Below, one piece after another: positions 12,545 to 24,351 of a stretch of DNA of 64,000 bases. A program made the position numbers and the translations under genes. The stretch covers positions 620,001 to 684,000 of the forward strand of contig JADILM010000010.1 of NCBI GenBank assembly GCA_016617785.1, in the 5' to 3' direction. The number at the start of each line of letters is the position of its first letter. The first letter of the stretch is position 1. Under the pieces are notes generated by a model. It worked only from the letters and a program-made list of their open reading frames with translations, was not told the origin of the DNA and did not search any database. The DNA comes from Sporobolomyces roseus. Lineage: Eukaryota; Basidiomycota; Microbotryomycetes; Sporidiobolales; Sporidiobolaceae.

Positions 12545-12769
12545 TTTTCAGCTGGAGACTGGGAGCTGGGAAAAGATGCAGGAGAAGCGGAAACTCCAAG
12601 ATCTAAAGCTCTTGCGAAAGACGAGGTCAAGGGCAAAAGTCTGATGAGAGAGCGTCGAGCTCAGGTCGAGTGTACGAACCCAAAAGTGGAGACCAGACTT
12701 TGTCACTGTCAACGCTTTGTGTACAACCTCGAAAAAAGGGTAAAAGATGATTGGCAGGAGATGTGAGCC

Positions 12770-12776
12770 AAAAAAA
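12770..12776 (-). terminator. Pol III oligo-T terminator of left tRNA-Ala
   Basis: Seven consecutive T on the tRNA strand, beginning 8 nt after the discriminator base. This fits the usual RNA polymerase III stop signal. Confidence 0.75.
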
Positions 12777-12783
12777 GAGAATC

Positions 12784-12907
12784 TGGAGAAGATGGGAATT
12801 GAACCCACTGCCTCTCGCACTCGACTGTGCTTTAAATCTGTAGCTTGTTAAGGCCGGTGAGAGTGAACAAGTGCTAAGCGAGCGCTCTACCGATGAGCTA
12901 CATCCCC
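12784..12907 (-). tRNA. tRNA-Ala(AGC) with 52-nt intron
   Basis: On the minus strand the gene starts GGGGATGTAGCTCA and ends GGTTCAATTCCCATCTTCTCC plus discriminator A. The anticodon arm reads CTCGC-TTAGCAT-GCGAG once the intron after position 37 (one base 3' of the AGC anticodon) is removed. The acceptor stem contains the G3-U70 wobble pair, the main alanine identity element, and one T-T mismatch at the sixth pair. The mature length is 72 nt. A TATA-like element lies about 45 bp upstream (plus strand near 12950) and a run of seven T on the tRNA strand (12770-12776) is the likely Pol III terminator. A second copy lies at 24216-24338. Confidence 0.92.
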
Positions 12908-13150
12908 GGAGGAAAGAGTCAGATATTGATGAGCCCCCCAAAAATAACGTATATAAAGCACTATGTTGACTTTGACTCCAAAACCCACTCGACACTGCAC
13001 AGAACTGACCTCCTTGCTCTGATGCTTCCATCCTACTTGAAGGCTCTGTGGGTCAACTCTTCGATAGCGCTTTGCAAACAATACGATAAGCTTTCTTTCT
13101 TTCTTTCTTTGCAACGGTCATAGGGGTTATCGTAGCGGGTTCTTCAAACT

Positions 13151-13724
13151 ACCGTCACGTGTTTGGACGTTAAGAGATCTGGCGAGTGTCGAGCAGGTCA
13201 AAGCGAGTGAGAATGAAGGAGAAGTAGAAGAACAGATTGTTCGCTTCGAGAGACTCTTTATACTCGCACGCTCGCTGCATCCATCGGGCTCGATGCCTCG
13301 TGAGGAGTGCTGTCTTCTTAAGACGAGAGAGTGTGTCTGATGAGGGGTTGAGAGTAGATGGCTTTGAGACTCGAGCGAACGATGCGAAATAGCTCAGATG
13401 TGCCCATTCGCTCAACAGAGTTAACAAAGTATCTAGTGATGATTTCCTTCTCCGATCGCCTGATCGCGCCCTCAACTTTACTGTCAGAGAACGAGAGACA
13501 GTCAAGATTAAATTGCGAAGAAGGATGACAGCAACTATGAAAAAGGTCAAAGAAAGCGAGGTATGAGATAGGGGTAGTGGGGAGGAAGGCGAGGACGACA
13601 GAGGGGTATCGAGGATAAAACAGGAAAATGAGAAGAAATGCGAAAGGTAACCTAGATACAAGGATAAGAGAACGAGTGATTACTTAAGGGATATGAGATA
13701 CTTTTCCTTCCAAAGTTGGGAGCA
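13151..13724. other. Intergenic region without recognisable gene
   Basis: About 570 bp between the left repeat arm and the stop codon of the SPIN90/LDB17 gene. It contains no frame with protein-like composition that I recognise. Confidence 0.4.
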
Positions 13725-16397
13725 CTAGGCGACTCTCAACCCTTCAAATCCAGTCGATAGACCTGTTCGAGGACTACCAGTCGGTGGAGGAGGCGCTCTG
13801 CGTCTCCCTTGTTTCGGACTACCTGGAGGAGCATCCGAAAGATCCCCGACTGAATGCGACGCCGATACTGGAGTTCGAGGTCGACTCGAGTTGGCGGAGG
13901 AGAGATTCGCGTCGGGAGGTGGAGGTGGTCTTCGTCGTCTAGCTGAAGCGTTGAGAGGGAGCTCGGAGGAATTCGAAAGGGGAGAAGGAGGAAGTGGTGG
14001 TGCGTCTTCATCGAGGTAATAATGCTTCGAAGGATGAGTGAGGTGAGCAGAAAGAGATGTAGAGCGAGGTCGAGGATGAATGAGAGGCGGTTGAGATTCA
14101 AAGTCATGAGCATGTAGAGGAGGATGTGAAGCTGAAATCGAGCGAGGAATGATGGTTCGACTCGAGGATGCTGAAGAAGAGGATTGAAGATTCGAGGCGG
14201 TGAGATGCCGCTGGGCGACAGGGTCGAGTAAATCGTGACCTGCTTCGATCGAGGGAATAGAGGGAGGTAGCGAATCGAAATCTTCGTGAACCGGCGACGA
14301 AGCGTAGATCTCCTCTTGATACTCTGGTTGGTCTTGAGGAAGGTAGGCTTGGTACGAGGCCTTTACTGCAAGCGGTACGGTTCCTCCGATTGATGATTGA
14401 GCAACCTCGTCGACCACCGCTTGTTTCTCCTCCATCCTCATGCCCAGACCTCCATCACTTCTCTCCAATCCAGACACCGACTGAGTCATGGGCGAGTCCG
14501 CAAAATCTGTTGATCCAGTCGATTGAGATGTTATCGGCGCATCGTCGAGCGACCTCCTCCTCCTCAAAACTGTCTGTGAAGGTTTGTCTGGTCGACTCGG
14601 CGCTCTTCTCCTCATTCGTTTCCCCAGATTGCCTTCTCCTTCTTCCGCTACCGCTACCGCATCGACACTCAATGTACTCCCGCTCGTCTCCCTCAACCGA
14701 TCCCGATCATCCTGCGCCTTCAACCCAGCACACCAACTCCCTCTCAAGTTCCGCTCGACTAATCTCCGTGTTGTCGCGTCGACTTCTCGGTACAGTGATG
14801 GTCTGATGAGAGTTTCGAGAATCTTGCGAAGTTGCGGTCGTTTGTAAGGATGATGCCGTAGTTGAGTGTTGGTCATCAGAGGATGAAGGACTCGCAGGTA
14901 GGTATGCTTGAGCTGTAAGAGAATAAAGACGCTCAATCAGTAGAGCTCCGTGGAAAGCAGAGTCTCGTCTGTCGTCACTTACACCTTCGGATTCTTCTCC
15001 CAAATCATGTAATTCTCGAATAAAGACATCCACCAAGACGCATAGATCGTTCGTATAGAAGAATTCTTGAGTTCCGGAAGTTGTGAATAGTAGGTATAGG
15101 ACTTTGAGGATGAGTAACGAAACGCAAAGTGAATCAGGTGTGCCGTCTGTGATGCGAATGCAGAATCTCAGTATCTCCTACGTGAACGAAGCGACAGTGA
15201 GAATCGGAAAAGCTCACCTGATCGATTCAAGATGAAGATGATATTCTCTCCGAAGGTTTTACAAGTATCTCCTTTCTCCTTCAACACCTCCAATACGAAA
15301 TTAGGTCCTCTATCCTTCTTCTTCCCTACGTTCGACGGCAGTATCGGAGGTGGTAATTGACCTTCGCTGCCTGGAGGTAGAACGGGAAGAGCGGAAACCA
15401 TGAATTGCTCGTTGAGGGCGATGAGGAGTTTGATCAAAGTGTAGTTGAACGTTTCGTCTTCTGCATCTCGGGTTCTTTCGACGAGGAAGAAGAGGTGGGC
15501 GATGAAAGAGAAAGGGAAATGACCTGAAGAAGTACAATCGAAGTTAGTCGGAATGGACGGAGAATGAGGGACTCAGGTGAAAACGCACCTAATTCTTCGG
15601 GAGACAGCTTCTGTACTCGACACACTTCGTACAATACAGCAGTAGCGGCTACTCCCACTCGTTCCTCCCAACCTTCTGCAGGCATGTCGACCAATCTCGT
15701 CGGTAAAGGTTCATGATTCTCCTTCGAAACAATCGCATGTTCATGTAATTCCTCGACAACTCCCGCATCCCTCACCCACTTCATCAACACGGGTACCACT
15801 TTCCCCCACAACTTCCTCATCAATCGAAACACTTTCGAGCTCCCAGTCAAGACTCCCGCTACTGCCGTTTGATCCTTCCTTTGTTCGTCTGGATGTCGTA
15901 CTGCGAATGAAGCGGCGTTTGCAGGATAGGTGATGACTTCTCCGAGATGTAGAACTAGCATGAGGGCGACAAAGAGGGTTTTAGAGGATGCTGAGGGTGA
16001 GGCGATGGATTCGATAATGTTGAAAGTCATGCGATCTCGATGTGAAGTGAATAAGGGTGCGTCGAGCAACATCAAAAGAGCGTGATCGAGAGCTCCTGGT
16101 GCCGCAAGAAACTCATCTGCACAGGTGAAAGCGGATTAATTGAGGGAGAGTAGTAGTAGACAAAGCGAGAGGTACTTACCCATGAAGTTTGAAACGAATG
16201 CGATATAATTCCGTAACGAGTAATCAAGAGTTTCCAACGCAGAATCAGGTGATACGGAGAGGAGATCGTCGAGTTCTATTGCAGTGGAAGGTCAGATGAG
16301 GGAAGAGTGGAGGAATTGAGAATTGAGAGCAAAGAAGAAGCGTACCTGCCCAGAACTGATCAGGCGTCGTAAAGGTGTACTCTTGACCACATTCCAT
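13725..16397 (-). CDS. LDB17: SPIN90/Ldb17/Dip1 family actin-assembly regulator
   Basis: Read from the Met at 16397 ([17 protein letters not shown]) through at least six exons: 16397-16346, 16274-16180, 16116 to about 15600, then exons near 15.5-15.2 kb, 15.15-14.99 kb and 14.92-13.725 kb. Conserved family segments appear in order: a helical N-terminal part with [40 protein letters not shown], and [19 protein letters not shown] followed by [14 protein letters not shown] and TRRLVERNL. Together these are the leucine-rich domain of SPIN90/Ldb17 (DUF2013). The C-terminal 250 residues are disordered and proline-rich with two RRR.PPPP motifs, possible SH3 ligands. Homologues bind and activate Arp2/3 complex to seed actin filaments at endocytic patches. 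The middle exon boundaries are approximate. Confidence 0.85.
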
Positions 16398-16756
16398 CCT
16401 CTGTCTATACCTCTCCAACCTTACAACCCGAATGAGAGAGGAGAGAAGAGGGAGGGAATCGAGATGAGAGTGGGGGCAGCTGATTCAACGACTTGCTCTT
16501 GTATTTGACGGGTGAATCGACCTTGATGAAGTATATCAGAAGCGTTCAAATGGACCTCAGAGCGATCTAGTGAGAGTGAGAGATGAATCAGGATGAGAGG
16601 TTTGAAGTTCGCTTCTCTCACTTGGACTATTCACTCTCGAGAAACAAGTTCAACCTGTTGAGACTACTCAGTACCACACTCGGAAGTCACTCGAATCCGA
16701 TCTACCGTCAATCCATTCATCCTCGTCGAATCTTCGCTTGTTCAACTTTTGCAACA

Positions 16757-18138
16757 ATGTCTGCTCAATTCGAACAACAACCTGATCAGAAGAAGGCAAA
16801 GACTAGCCCCGTCTTGCAAACTCACTCAGGAACCTGTACGTTAGCTCTCTGTCTCCACACCATGCAAGAGAGGAAGTTGACATTTCGTTTCCCTTTTCCA
16901 GTTCACGCCGATGAATCCCTCGCCATCTTCCTCCTCAAGCTCTTACCCCGTTACTCCGCTGCTGAACTCGTTCGTTCCCGCAACCCGGAAGATTGGGCGA
17001 AAGCGACAGTCGTGGTAGATGTTGGAGGAGAATACGACGCTGAAAAGTTGAGATTCGATCATCACCAACGTGGATTCACTGAGGTGTTCGGAAACGGATT
17101 CAAGACCAAGTTGTCAAGTGCTGGTCTCGTCTACAAGTGAGTGACACATTCTCCCCGGTAGTCTGGTCAGAATTGATGAAAGTTTTCGATTTCCAGGCAT
17201 TTCGGAAAGGAAGTTATCTCGACCGTCATTGGAGAACCCATCGACTCGGAGGTTGTCAACACCCTCTGGCTCAAGATGTACCAAGACTTCGTTGAAGCGT
17301 TCGACGGAATCGATAACGGAGTGACTCAATACATCTCTTCCGAACCCGCTCTGTACCGTTCTCGCACCGACATCTCTTCCCGCATTGGAGCCCTCAACCC
17401 TAGATGGAACGAGGATTACAACGATCAGATCTTGGATGAGAGGTTCGTCAAGGCGAGTGAGTTGGCCGGAAAGGAGTTCCTGGAGAGGTTGGATTACCTC
17501 TACAAGGCTTGGTTACCCGCTCGAGAGATCGTCAAGAAGGCGGTAGAGAAGAGGAAGGACGTTCATTCGAGTGGAAAGGTGCTCGTCTTCGATGAGTTTG
17601 CTCCCTGGAAGGTGTGTCAATGGATTCTCTCGAATGAACATGCTTCTTCGAAACTGACGAGGAAACCCTCTTCTCGATTTATAGGAACACCTTCACATCC
17701 TTGAAACCGACCTCTCAATCCCTCAAGAAGAACTCCCTCTCTATGCCCTCTACCCCGAAGATTCATCAAAACCCGAAACTTCGAAATGGCGAGTTCAAGC
17801 GGTTTCGGTCACTCCCGAATCTTTCGAATCTCGAAAAGCTCTCCCTGAAGCGTACGTTACTCAACTGACTTGACTCTTTCGAGATATCACGAGACTAAGT
17901 AGAGCCTTCGGTTTGGTACAGATGGAGGGGAATTCGTGATCAAGAGTTGAGCACTTTGACCGGGATCGACGGATGTATCTTCGTTCACGCTGCTGGATTC
18001 ATCGGAGGTTCGTCCTCTCTATGCTGTCACCCGCTACTGAACGAGGAAGAGGCTGACTTCGAGTGAGTTGCTGATGGAACAGGTAACGCGACGAAGGCTG
18101 GTGCGCTCGAGATGGCTCAAAAAGCTCTCGATCTCTAA
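16757..18138 (+). CDS. MYG1: MYG1 family exonuclease (UPF0160)
   Basis: Six exons (16757-16835, 16902-17136, 17197-17611, 17685-17851, 17922-18007, 18083-18138) give 345 residues with all phases consistent. Signatures: HSGTFHADESLAIFLLKLLP spanning the first intron, VVVDVGGEYD, the RFDHHQRGF phosphoesterase-like motif, SSAGLVYKHFG across the second intron, FVEAFDGIDNGV, and the C-terminal GCIFVHAAGFIGGN. MYG1 is a conserved eukaryotic RNA exonuclease of nucleus and mitochondria with DHH-like catalytic residues. The first 20 residues are hydrophilic, and no clear presequence is seen from this start; an upstream in-frame exon is possible. The gene is divergent from LDB17 with about 360 bp between starts. 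Confidence 0.93.
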
Positions 18139-18496
18139 GGTGCTGGAGCTTGCGAGCCGACTAGGAAAGAGGGCAATAGGACTGAAGGAGTAGGGGGGCG
18201 AGGAGGAGAGATAAAATAGAAATACCTTGACAAAAAATAGACCAAAACTTGGACTTTTGTCAATTCTGACAATGCGAGAAACATTTCTCGGTAATAACGT
18301 CTGGTTCGCGCTACCTGTGAGAGTGAATGATGAGAGTATCAAGCTTGATGAGAGCGATGCGAGATATGAGACTTGGAAAGAGGATCTGCAAATCTCCTCT
18401 CTTGCATAAAACCAAACACTAGGAATTCACAAATCAACCATCAAACGCGTTCAAACTTGCTCTTACTACACCTCGATAGGAGCAACGCCCTCCTCA

Positions 18497-21400
18497 ATGG
18501 CAGATCCACCAACTAGCTCTTCAAGTTCAACAGGAGAAGGAGGAGGAGGGGAAAGGAGAAATCCTTCTACCGCGCCAGGAGGAGATTCGAAAGGTGTAGC
18601 TGGTTTCTCGAGGGGTAGGTTACCTGCCAGAATCAAAGAGGAACTAGCAGCAAAGGCTCAGAGGGAACAAGAGGCAGAGATGGAGAAGAGAACGGCAACA
18701 ACAGGCAACCTCTCGACTACTCCACAACCTACAGCTCCTAGCACACTACCAGCCACCGTAGCTCGCTCAAACACTCCCACTCCTTCTACCACGACTTTTC
18801 CCAGTTCGACTCCCGCCATTTCGAGATCTCGTTTACCTCCTGGTGTTCGACCTTCACCTTCCCCTGCTCCTTCAATCGCTTCCTCCTCGACTTCTACCAC
18901 GACCTCTCCACACAAACAACGATTGCAGAAATCAGTACCGGTCATCGAAATCGCACCAAGAGCGAAAAGTCTCAAACCTAGTTCACTGAACAAGGAGAGA
19001 GACGGATCTCAAGCAGGTTCGAAGTCAGAGGAGGTCCGACAGTCTACATTCGCAGAGGGAGGAGCTGCGATTCGAGAACCGACTGGATTGGGAATCGTTC
19101 TTGGAGGGAAGGCGGGTATATCGGGAGGACAGGAAACGGAGAAAGGAAAAGAGAAAGGTACAGAGGAAATGGACGTCTCGATGGAGCTCGATAGTGCTAG
19201 CGATACGATTACGTCGGAGAATGGTGGAACGAACGGTGGAGGAGATTCAGTGAAGCAATCGACAGCAGCAGAATACGTCGCTCTGTAAGTTCCGTCAAAT
19301 CTGCTCAATCCAAGGATTAGATCGTACTGAATGTCTGTCGTGCTTTATAGATGCGTTGCAACCCTCAAAGATCTCGACGTATCGAAAGTAGGAGATCAAG
19401 GAGAACTCGGTCAAAGACTCTTCGCCCTCTTCGGAATTCTTCATCAAATGTACCTAAACGATAACCCTCCCCCTCCTCCTCCGGCGCCCATGCTTCCCTC
19501 ATCCCCAAGCGTATCCCTCTCCGCTCTTGAAGAACTCGAACTCCGGATGACTGCTCGTATGGACAAGGTTCAGAAGGAACGAGATGGAGAAATCGAATCA
19601 CTCAAAACGCAACTAGCTCAGCAAGAACAGGAGCGTATCTCGCTCACTTCGACAGTCAGGGATCTCAAGGCAGGGTTGGGGAATGCGACGAAGATTGCGG
19701 AAGAAGCGAAGAGAGAGGTGGAGGAAGTGAAGAAGTCAGGTCGAGGGGATTCGGGTCAACAATTCAACGCTGCAAGTATCGATAAACGGATCGACGAGAA
19801 ACTCAATCTCGCCCGGAAACCGATCTTCGAAGCTGCGGCAGTGAGAGCAGAGGCGAACATGCAAATCGCTATCAACAATGTTCGAACCGATTTCGACCAC
19901 AAGATCGGCGAAATCGACAACGGCTTCCAAGACTGGTGGAGGGAGGAGCAGACGAACTTTAACAAGTACTGGGTGGAGAAAGTTGCAGATTATGAGGCCA
20001 GGTTAGCTTCAACGCCTCGTTCGCTGAATCAACTCGCGATTCCTGCTCGATCCGCTTCCTCGACCTCATCGCTTCCCATAAATCCCCCTCATCCCGCCGA
20101 TCCTCGTCGCACTACTGCTCTCCAATCTCATTCTTCTCATCCTGGTAGCGTGTCCCCAACCACAAGCTCCGCTTCCTCTCGTCCGCCTCCCACCGGTCCT
20201 TCTGCTTCCCGCCTGACCCCTATCGGCCCCTCCTCTTCTCGTCTCCCTCCTACGACATCAACAGCTCGCCCTTCTCCTCTGTCTTCCTCCACTCCTCGTC
20301 CCGCTCAATCGAGTTCCGCGCCAAACCTTTCCCCTCGAGCTGCCTCTCCCATCGAATCTAGTTCAACAGCAGTCAACACTCCTTCCGCAACCGATTTCGT
20401 CACTCAACAACAGCTTCAGAGAGTTCGTCTACGACAAGTCACAGAGCTTGAAACACTCCAAGAAAGTCTCAAATCGAGGATGGACCATCAAAAGAAAGAA
20501 TTGGAGGGGAAACTTGCGAAACTCGGGTTCTCGCGATCTGGGGATCAGGGAGTTGGAGTTGATTCACGAGGCAACAGTCCTGTTGCTACGAGAACTACGA
20601 ACAAGACTGCTAGGAATGGAGGAGAAGTCGAGAATCAACCCGCTGAAAACGATGGTCGACCTTCGAAACGACCTCGGACCGAAGGACCTTCAGCTTCGGA
20701 GCTCACCGCAGCTATCGAAGGTGCGAAAGCGGATGCACAGGTCGCGAAGGATGCGATGAAACGAATCGAAGACCTCGACACTCAGCTCAAAGCGATCAAG
20801 GGAACAGTCGAATCAGAACAAACCAAGGTCAGCGACATCGAGCAGAAGTTGACGGAGAATGGGCAAAAGTGGGAGAAGGACAAGACGGAGATCCTAGCGA
20901 GAATGAAGGATGGCAATTCGAGTGTGACGAGGACCGCTCAGCTCGAACTCAAGAAATTGAGTGATAGCTCGGAAAAGTCGATCAGTGACCTCAATCGGAA
21001 GACTGGAGGAGTCGAAACTGAACTCGGGAGGAGGATCTCGACCGTCGAAAACTCTTTCAGCAAGAAACTCTCGGACGCCGAAACCAGTCTCGCGAGATCG
21101 ATCTCGACCGTCGACATCAACCTCAACAAGAAAGTTACAGAGTTGGAGACTGGACTCGGAACGAAGATGGCTGGAGCGCAGCAGGCCACGAGCAAGTCGC
21201 TCTCGAAAGCCGAGAGGAAACTCGAAAAGAGCATCTCCAGCGTCGAAACGCAGGTGAATCAGATGGAAAACGAGAAGAACGAGATCAAGAAGAGGGTGGA
21301 AGGGGTTGAGGAGAGGTATGCAGGTCTCGCGGTCGATATCAGCGAGACTTCAGATCGAGTGAGTCATGTCTCTCTGATTCATTCTTTGTTCAGCGACTGA

Positions 21401-23165
21401 TTGATTCGTGTCTCTTCTCAGCACCGCACCGATCAAGCATCGAATCAGTCTGCACTCAACGATCTGCGACAGCGAATCGACGGAAAGGCGAGCGAAGAGA
21501 TGGTTCAACAAGAGATCAGTGAACTTCAGGTGAGCACAGGTCTTTCTTCCTTGTTTCTTCTTTTGTAGAGACTGATCACTCCGTCGTTACGTAACAGCGT
21601 GCCGTCTCAGCGCCCAGAGTTTGTCTCACCTTCATCTCTCTGTTTCATAGCGACAAGCTTGTACTGACCTCGTTCTCCCCGTGTGATAGCCGATCAGCCC
21701 GAAAGATATCCTACCCTTCGTACGAGCGGAGCTTACCGCAAGACACCTCGACGACGTTGCCCACCACCTTTTGCGACTCCAAGCGGCGACAGATCAATGT
21801 CAAGAGGATCTACAACAAGTGTCTTCGAAACAGAGTCATTCGATGCAACTTCTCGACGTCTGTCATCTGAGCCTGAGCAACCTCAAGCAAGAGTCACTCG
21901 CCGACAACGAGGCTTTCGAAACGTTCCAAGTCAACGCCAACTCTCGATTCAATTCGCTCGAAACCACCTCGAATGCGACCAACCTCGAATTGGATCACTA
22001 CAAATCGAATCTGGAGCAAACGGCGACTTCGATCCGAGAGCAACACGAGCTGGACGTTGCGCGACTCGCCGAATCGATCCGAACTTCTAAATCACGCTCA
22101 GAAGACGATCCTCGACTATCGAAACTCGTCGTCGAAGTCGATCGTCTCACCCGAGCACCTTCTGCACACGACCTCGATTCTCGAATTCAGGATCTCCGTT
22201 CGATCCTCGATACCGCACAAGCTACTCTCACCGCTCATCAATCTCTCCTCGATGCAATTCGTTCGAAACCCACTCCTCCAGCTTCTCCGACCCTAGCTTC
22301 GACTCAATCACTCTCTACTGCCGTTGCTCCCACCTCGACACTCTCACAACTCTCCTCTGAAGTAAAGAAGGAACTCCTCACCTTCGTCTTCCGTTCCTTC
22401 GAAGAGCTCTTCAAACGACCTGATTCTTGGATCCGCGCCGAGATAGCGGGGATTCGACAACCTCTCGAAACCAGGATGGATACTTGGGATACTCGAATCG
22501 AGATATTGGATCAAACCATTACCAAGAAGATTACGGATGTCGAAACGTAGGCTCTGTCTCGTCACTGCATTCAATCGCTGGACACTCTGACTGACGCTCT
22601 TATCCTACTCAATTGCAGTACTTCCCGTCTGGGTCAGCGTCTCGCTGAGAACAACAGCGATATGTTGAAAGACGCGAAGATGATCATCGATACTCGTTTC
22701 AAGGGGATGGACGCCTATCTCTCTACGGTTTCCCATTCGATCAAATTCATCCACTCGAGTCTACAAACTATCCTGGCCGAGGCTCAAGGGATCCAACCCC
22801 AAGTCACCCCTCAACCCCAAACTCAATCGCAACCTCAATCTCAATCTCAGTCACAGCTTTCCTCGTCGCAGAATGGCTCGTACAATCCAAATCAGGCTCA
22901 AACTCATGCTCAACTGCAATCGGCTCAACACGCTGCGCAACAGCAGTACCAACAACAGCTAGGTCAGAATCCAGTTTATCAACAACGCTCCTCGTCCCTT
23001 TCGAACAGTACATCTCGACCTCTTTCCGCCCCGAACAATCAATCTTACCCAAATCAACAAACTCACGCTCCTCCTCCTCCCCAGCAGCAACCTCACAACC
23101 CTTCCAGTGTCGCCGCATTAGGACAATACACTCCCTACCCTTTCAATCCTAACTTCCCCTCTTGA
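18497..23165 (+). CDS. Large coiled-coil protein with Gln-rich C-terminus, unknown function
   Basis: Exons 18497-19284, 19351-21358, 21422-21529, a possible 21-nt microexon 21598-21618, 21690-22546 and 22619-23165 give about 1,442 residues. The N-terminus is Ser/Thr/Pro-rich and disordered. A long coiled coil follows from about residue 315 (MTARMDKVQKERDGEIESLK), then a Ser/Pro linker and a basic segment (RPSKRPRTEG), then a second long coiled coil. Within that coil, short units such as STVENSFSKKL, STVDINLNKKV and SSVETQVNQM recur about every 21-28 residues. The C-terminus is Gln/Ser/Pro-rich with many SQPQ repeats. I do not recognise the family; a cytoskeletal, nuclear or trafficking scaffold is possible. 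The microexon is optional, since both flanking junctions are phase 0. Confidence 0.75.
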
Positions 23166-23969
23166 TTTTCTCTTTGCCTTTCTGTTCCTACCTAGAATCT
23201 TTCGCCTACCTATGCCTTCAAATCGCTTTCCCTGATTCCCATCAGTACCTTTTCTTCTTTAGTAGTAAACCGGATCTGTTGTACTTTTGTTGATCTGTTC
23301 GTTCTGTTTCAATTTGCCCTGCTGTGACTTGCCAATTGACTTTGCTCGTACTTACCGTAACCCTGAGATTGATAGGTGATTGTGATTAGTCTCGCTGCAG
23401 ACGCACGAAATTACCGAACCTTTCCACTCGTCGGGCGTTTCTCGACTGTCAACGGTGTCTTCCTTTCGAGACACAGGGCTGAGGCCGCACAAACAGCAGT
23501 AGCTCCCTGTCCCACTGCTTGGTTCTTCGAACAGCACAGAGAAGTGTCTCTAGCGTTTCGCTTCTTTCGCTTCTCCCTGATCCGGTGACATGCTTTTCAG
23601 TCACAAACTCACCCATCTCGCTCACTACGATAAGAAGCACTTATGATTGACCTTCTCTTGACAAGGAGATGCAGTACCGTACTTTGACTTTGTTCAGCGA
23701 GTGCGAAAAGATTGAGCTGTATCTCAATCCTTCTTTGAATTTCGAAGTTATCAACTCTCCCTCTCCCATGATCTAACACTCTTTTCTCACCAGGTCACGA
23801 CACTCCACAAGAGACATCAGTCGCAACGGACGCCACGAGCTTTGCGAGTAACGAGTCTGCCGAAGCGTACGAACTGCTTCTCTTCTCTTTCATTCTCACT
23901 CGCTTCGGTTTGCTTTTCACTCACCAAATCTCTTCTTTGACCGCACTCCATCCCCTACAACGTCCAATT
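23166..23969. other. Intergenic region without recognisable gene
   Basis: About 800 bp between the coiled-coil gene and the right repeat arm. T-rich 3' sequence follows the stop codon. I see no coding or RNA gene in it. Confidence 0.4.
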
Positions 23970-24215
23970 GTGTGTGACAGAAGTTTGTAGAACCCCTTTC
24001 TATAGATGACCGTCGCAGAGAAAGAAAGAAAGCTTATCGTATTATTTGCAAAGCGCTATCGACATCTCAAACCACAGAACCTTCAAGTAGGATGAAAGCA
24101 TCAGAGCAACGAGGTCAGTTCTGTGCAGTGTCGAGTGGGTTTTGGAGTTACAGTCAGCATAGTGCTTTATATACGTTATTTTGGGGGGGCTCATCAATAT
24201 CTGACTCTTTCCTCC

Positions 24216-24338
24216 GGGGATGTAGCTCATCGGTAGAGCGCTCGCTTAGCACTTGTTCACTCTCACCGGCCTTAACAAGCTACAGATTTAAACACAGTCG
24301 AATGCGAGAGGCAGTGGGTTCAATTCCCATCTTCTCCA
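24216..24338 (+). tRNA. tRNA-Ala(AGC) with 51-nt intron
   Basis: Same gene as at 12784-12907, on the opposite strand. It has identical acceptor, D, anticodon and T arms, the G3-U70 alanine identity pair, and an intron after position 37 that is one base shorter. A TATATA element lies upstream near 24165-24175 and six T at 24346-24351 form the probable Pol III terminator. Confidence 0.92.
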
Positions 24339-24345
24339 GATTCTC

Positions 24346-24351
24346 TTTTTT
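24346..24351 (+). terminator. Pol III oligo-T terminator of right tRNA-Ala
   Basis: Six consecutive T eight bases after the discriminator base, in the same relative position as in the left copy. Confidence 0.75.

Larger units (their letters stand above)
12545..13150 (-). repeat. Left arm of ~0.6 kb inverted repeat carrying tRNA-Ala
   Basis: The reverse complement of this segment aligns by eye, with high identity around the tRNA and in the ~200 bp upstream of it, to 23970-24560. Shared landmarks include a GAAAGAAAGCTTATCGTATT stretch at the outer 5' side, TGCTTTATATACGTT, GGCTCATCAATATCTGACTC, the whole tRNA, and the downstream CATCAGACTTTTGCCCTTG and CTTGGAGTTTCCGCT words. Similarity is patchier downstream of the tRNA, with small indels. 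The outer limits are approximate. Confidence 0.8.

Noticed and set aside
12893..13123. Matching 60-76-codon open frames in both inverted repeat arms (also 24042-24230)
   Set aside because: They overlap the tRNA 5' end and its Pol III promoter. Their similarity is explained by DNA repeat identity, with no sign of coding constraint.
13725..16397. Mobile element explanation for the inverted repeats
   Set aside because: The arms carry a tRNA and unique flanks, with no transposase, reverse transcriptase or target-site duplication visible, and the block inside contains ordinary housekeeping genes.
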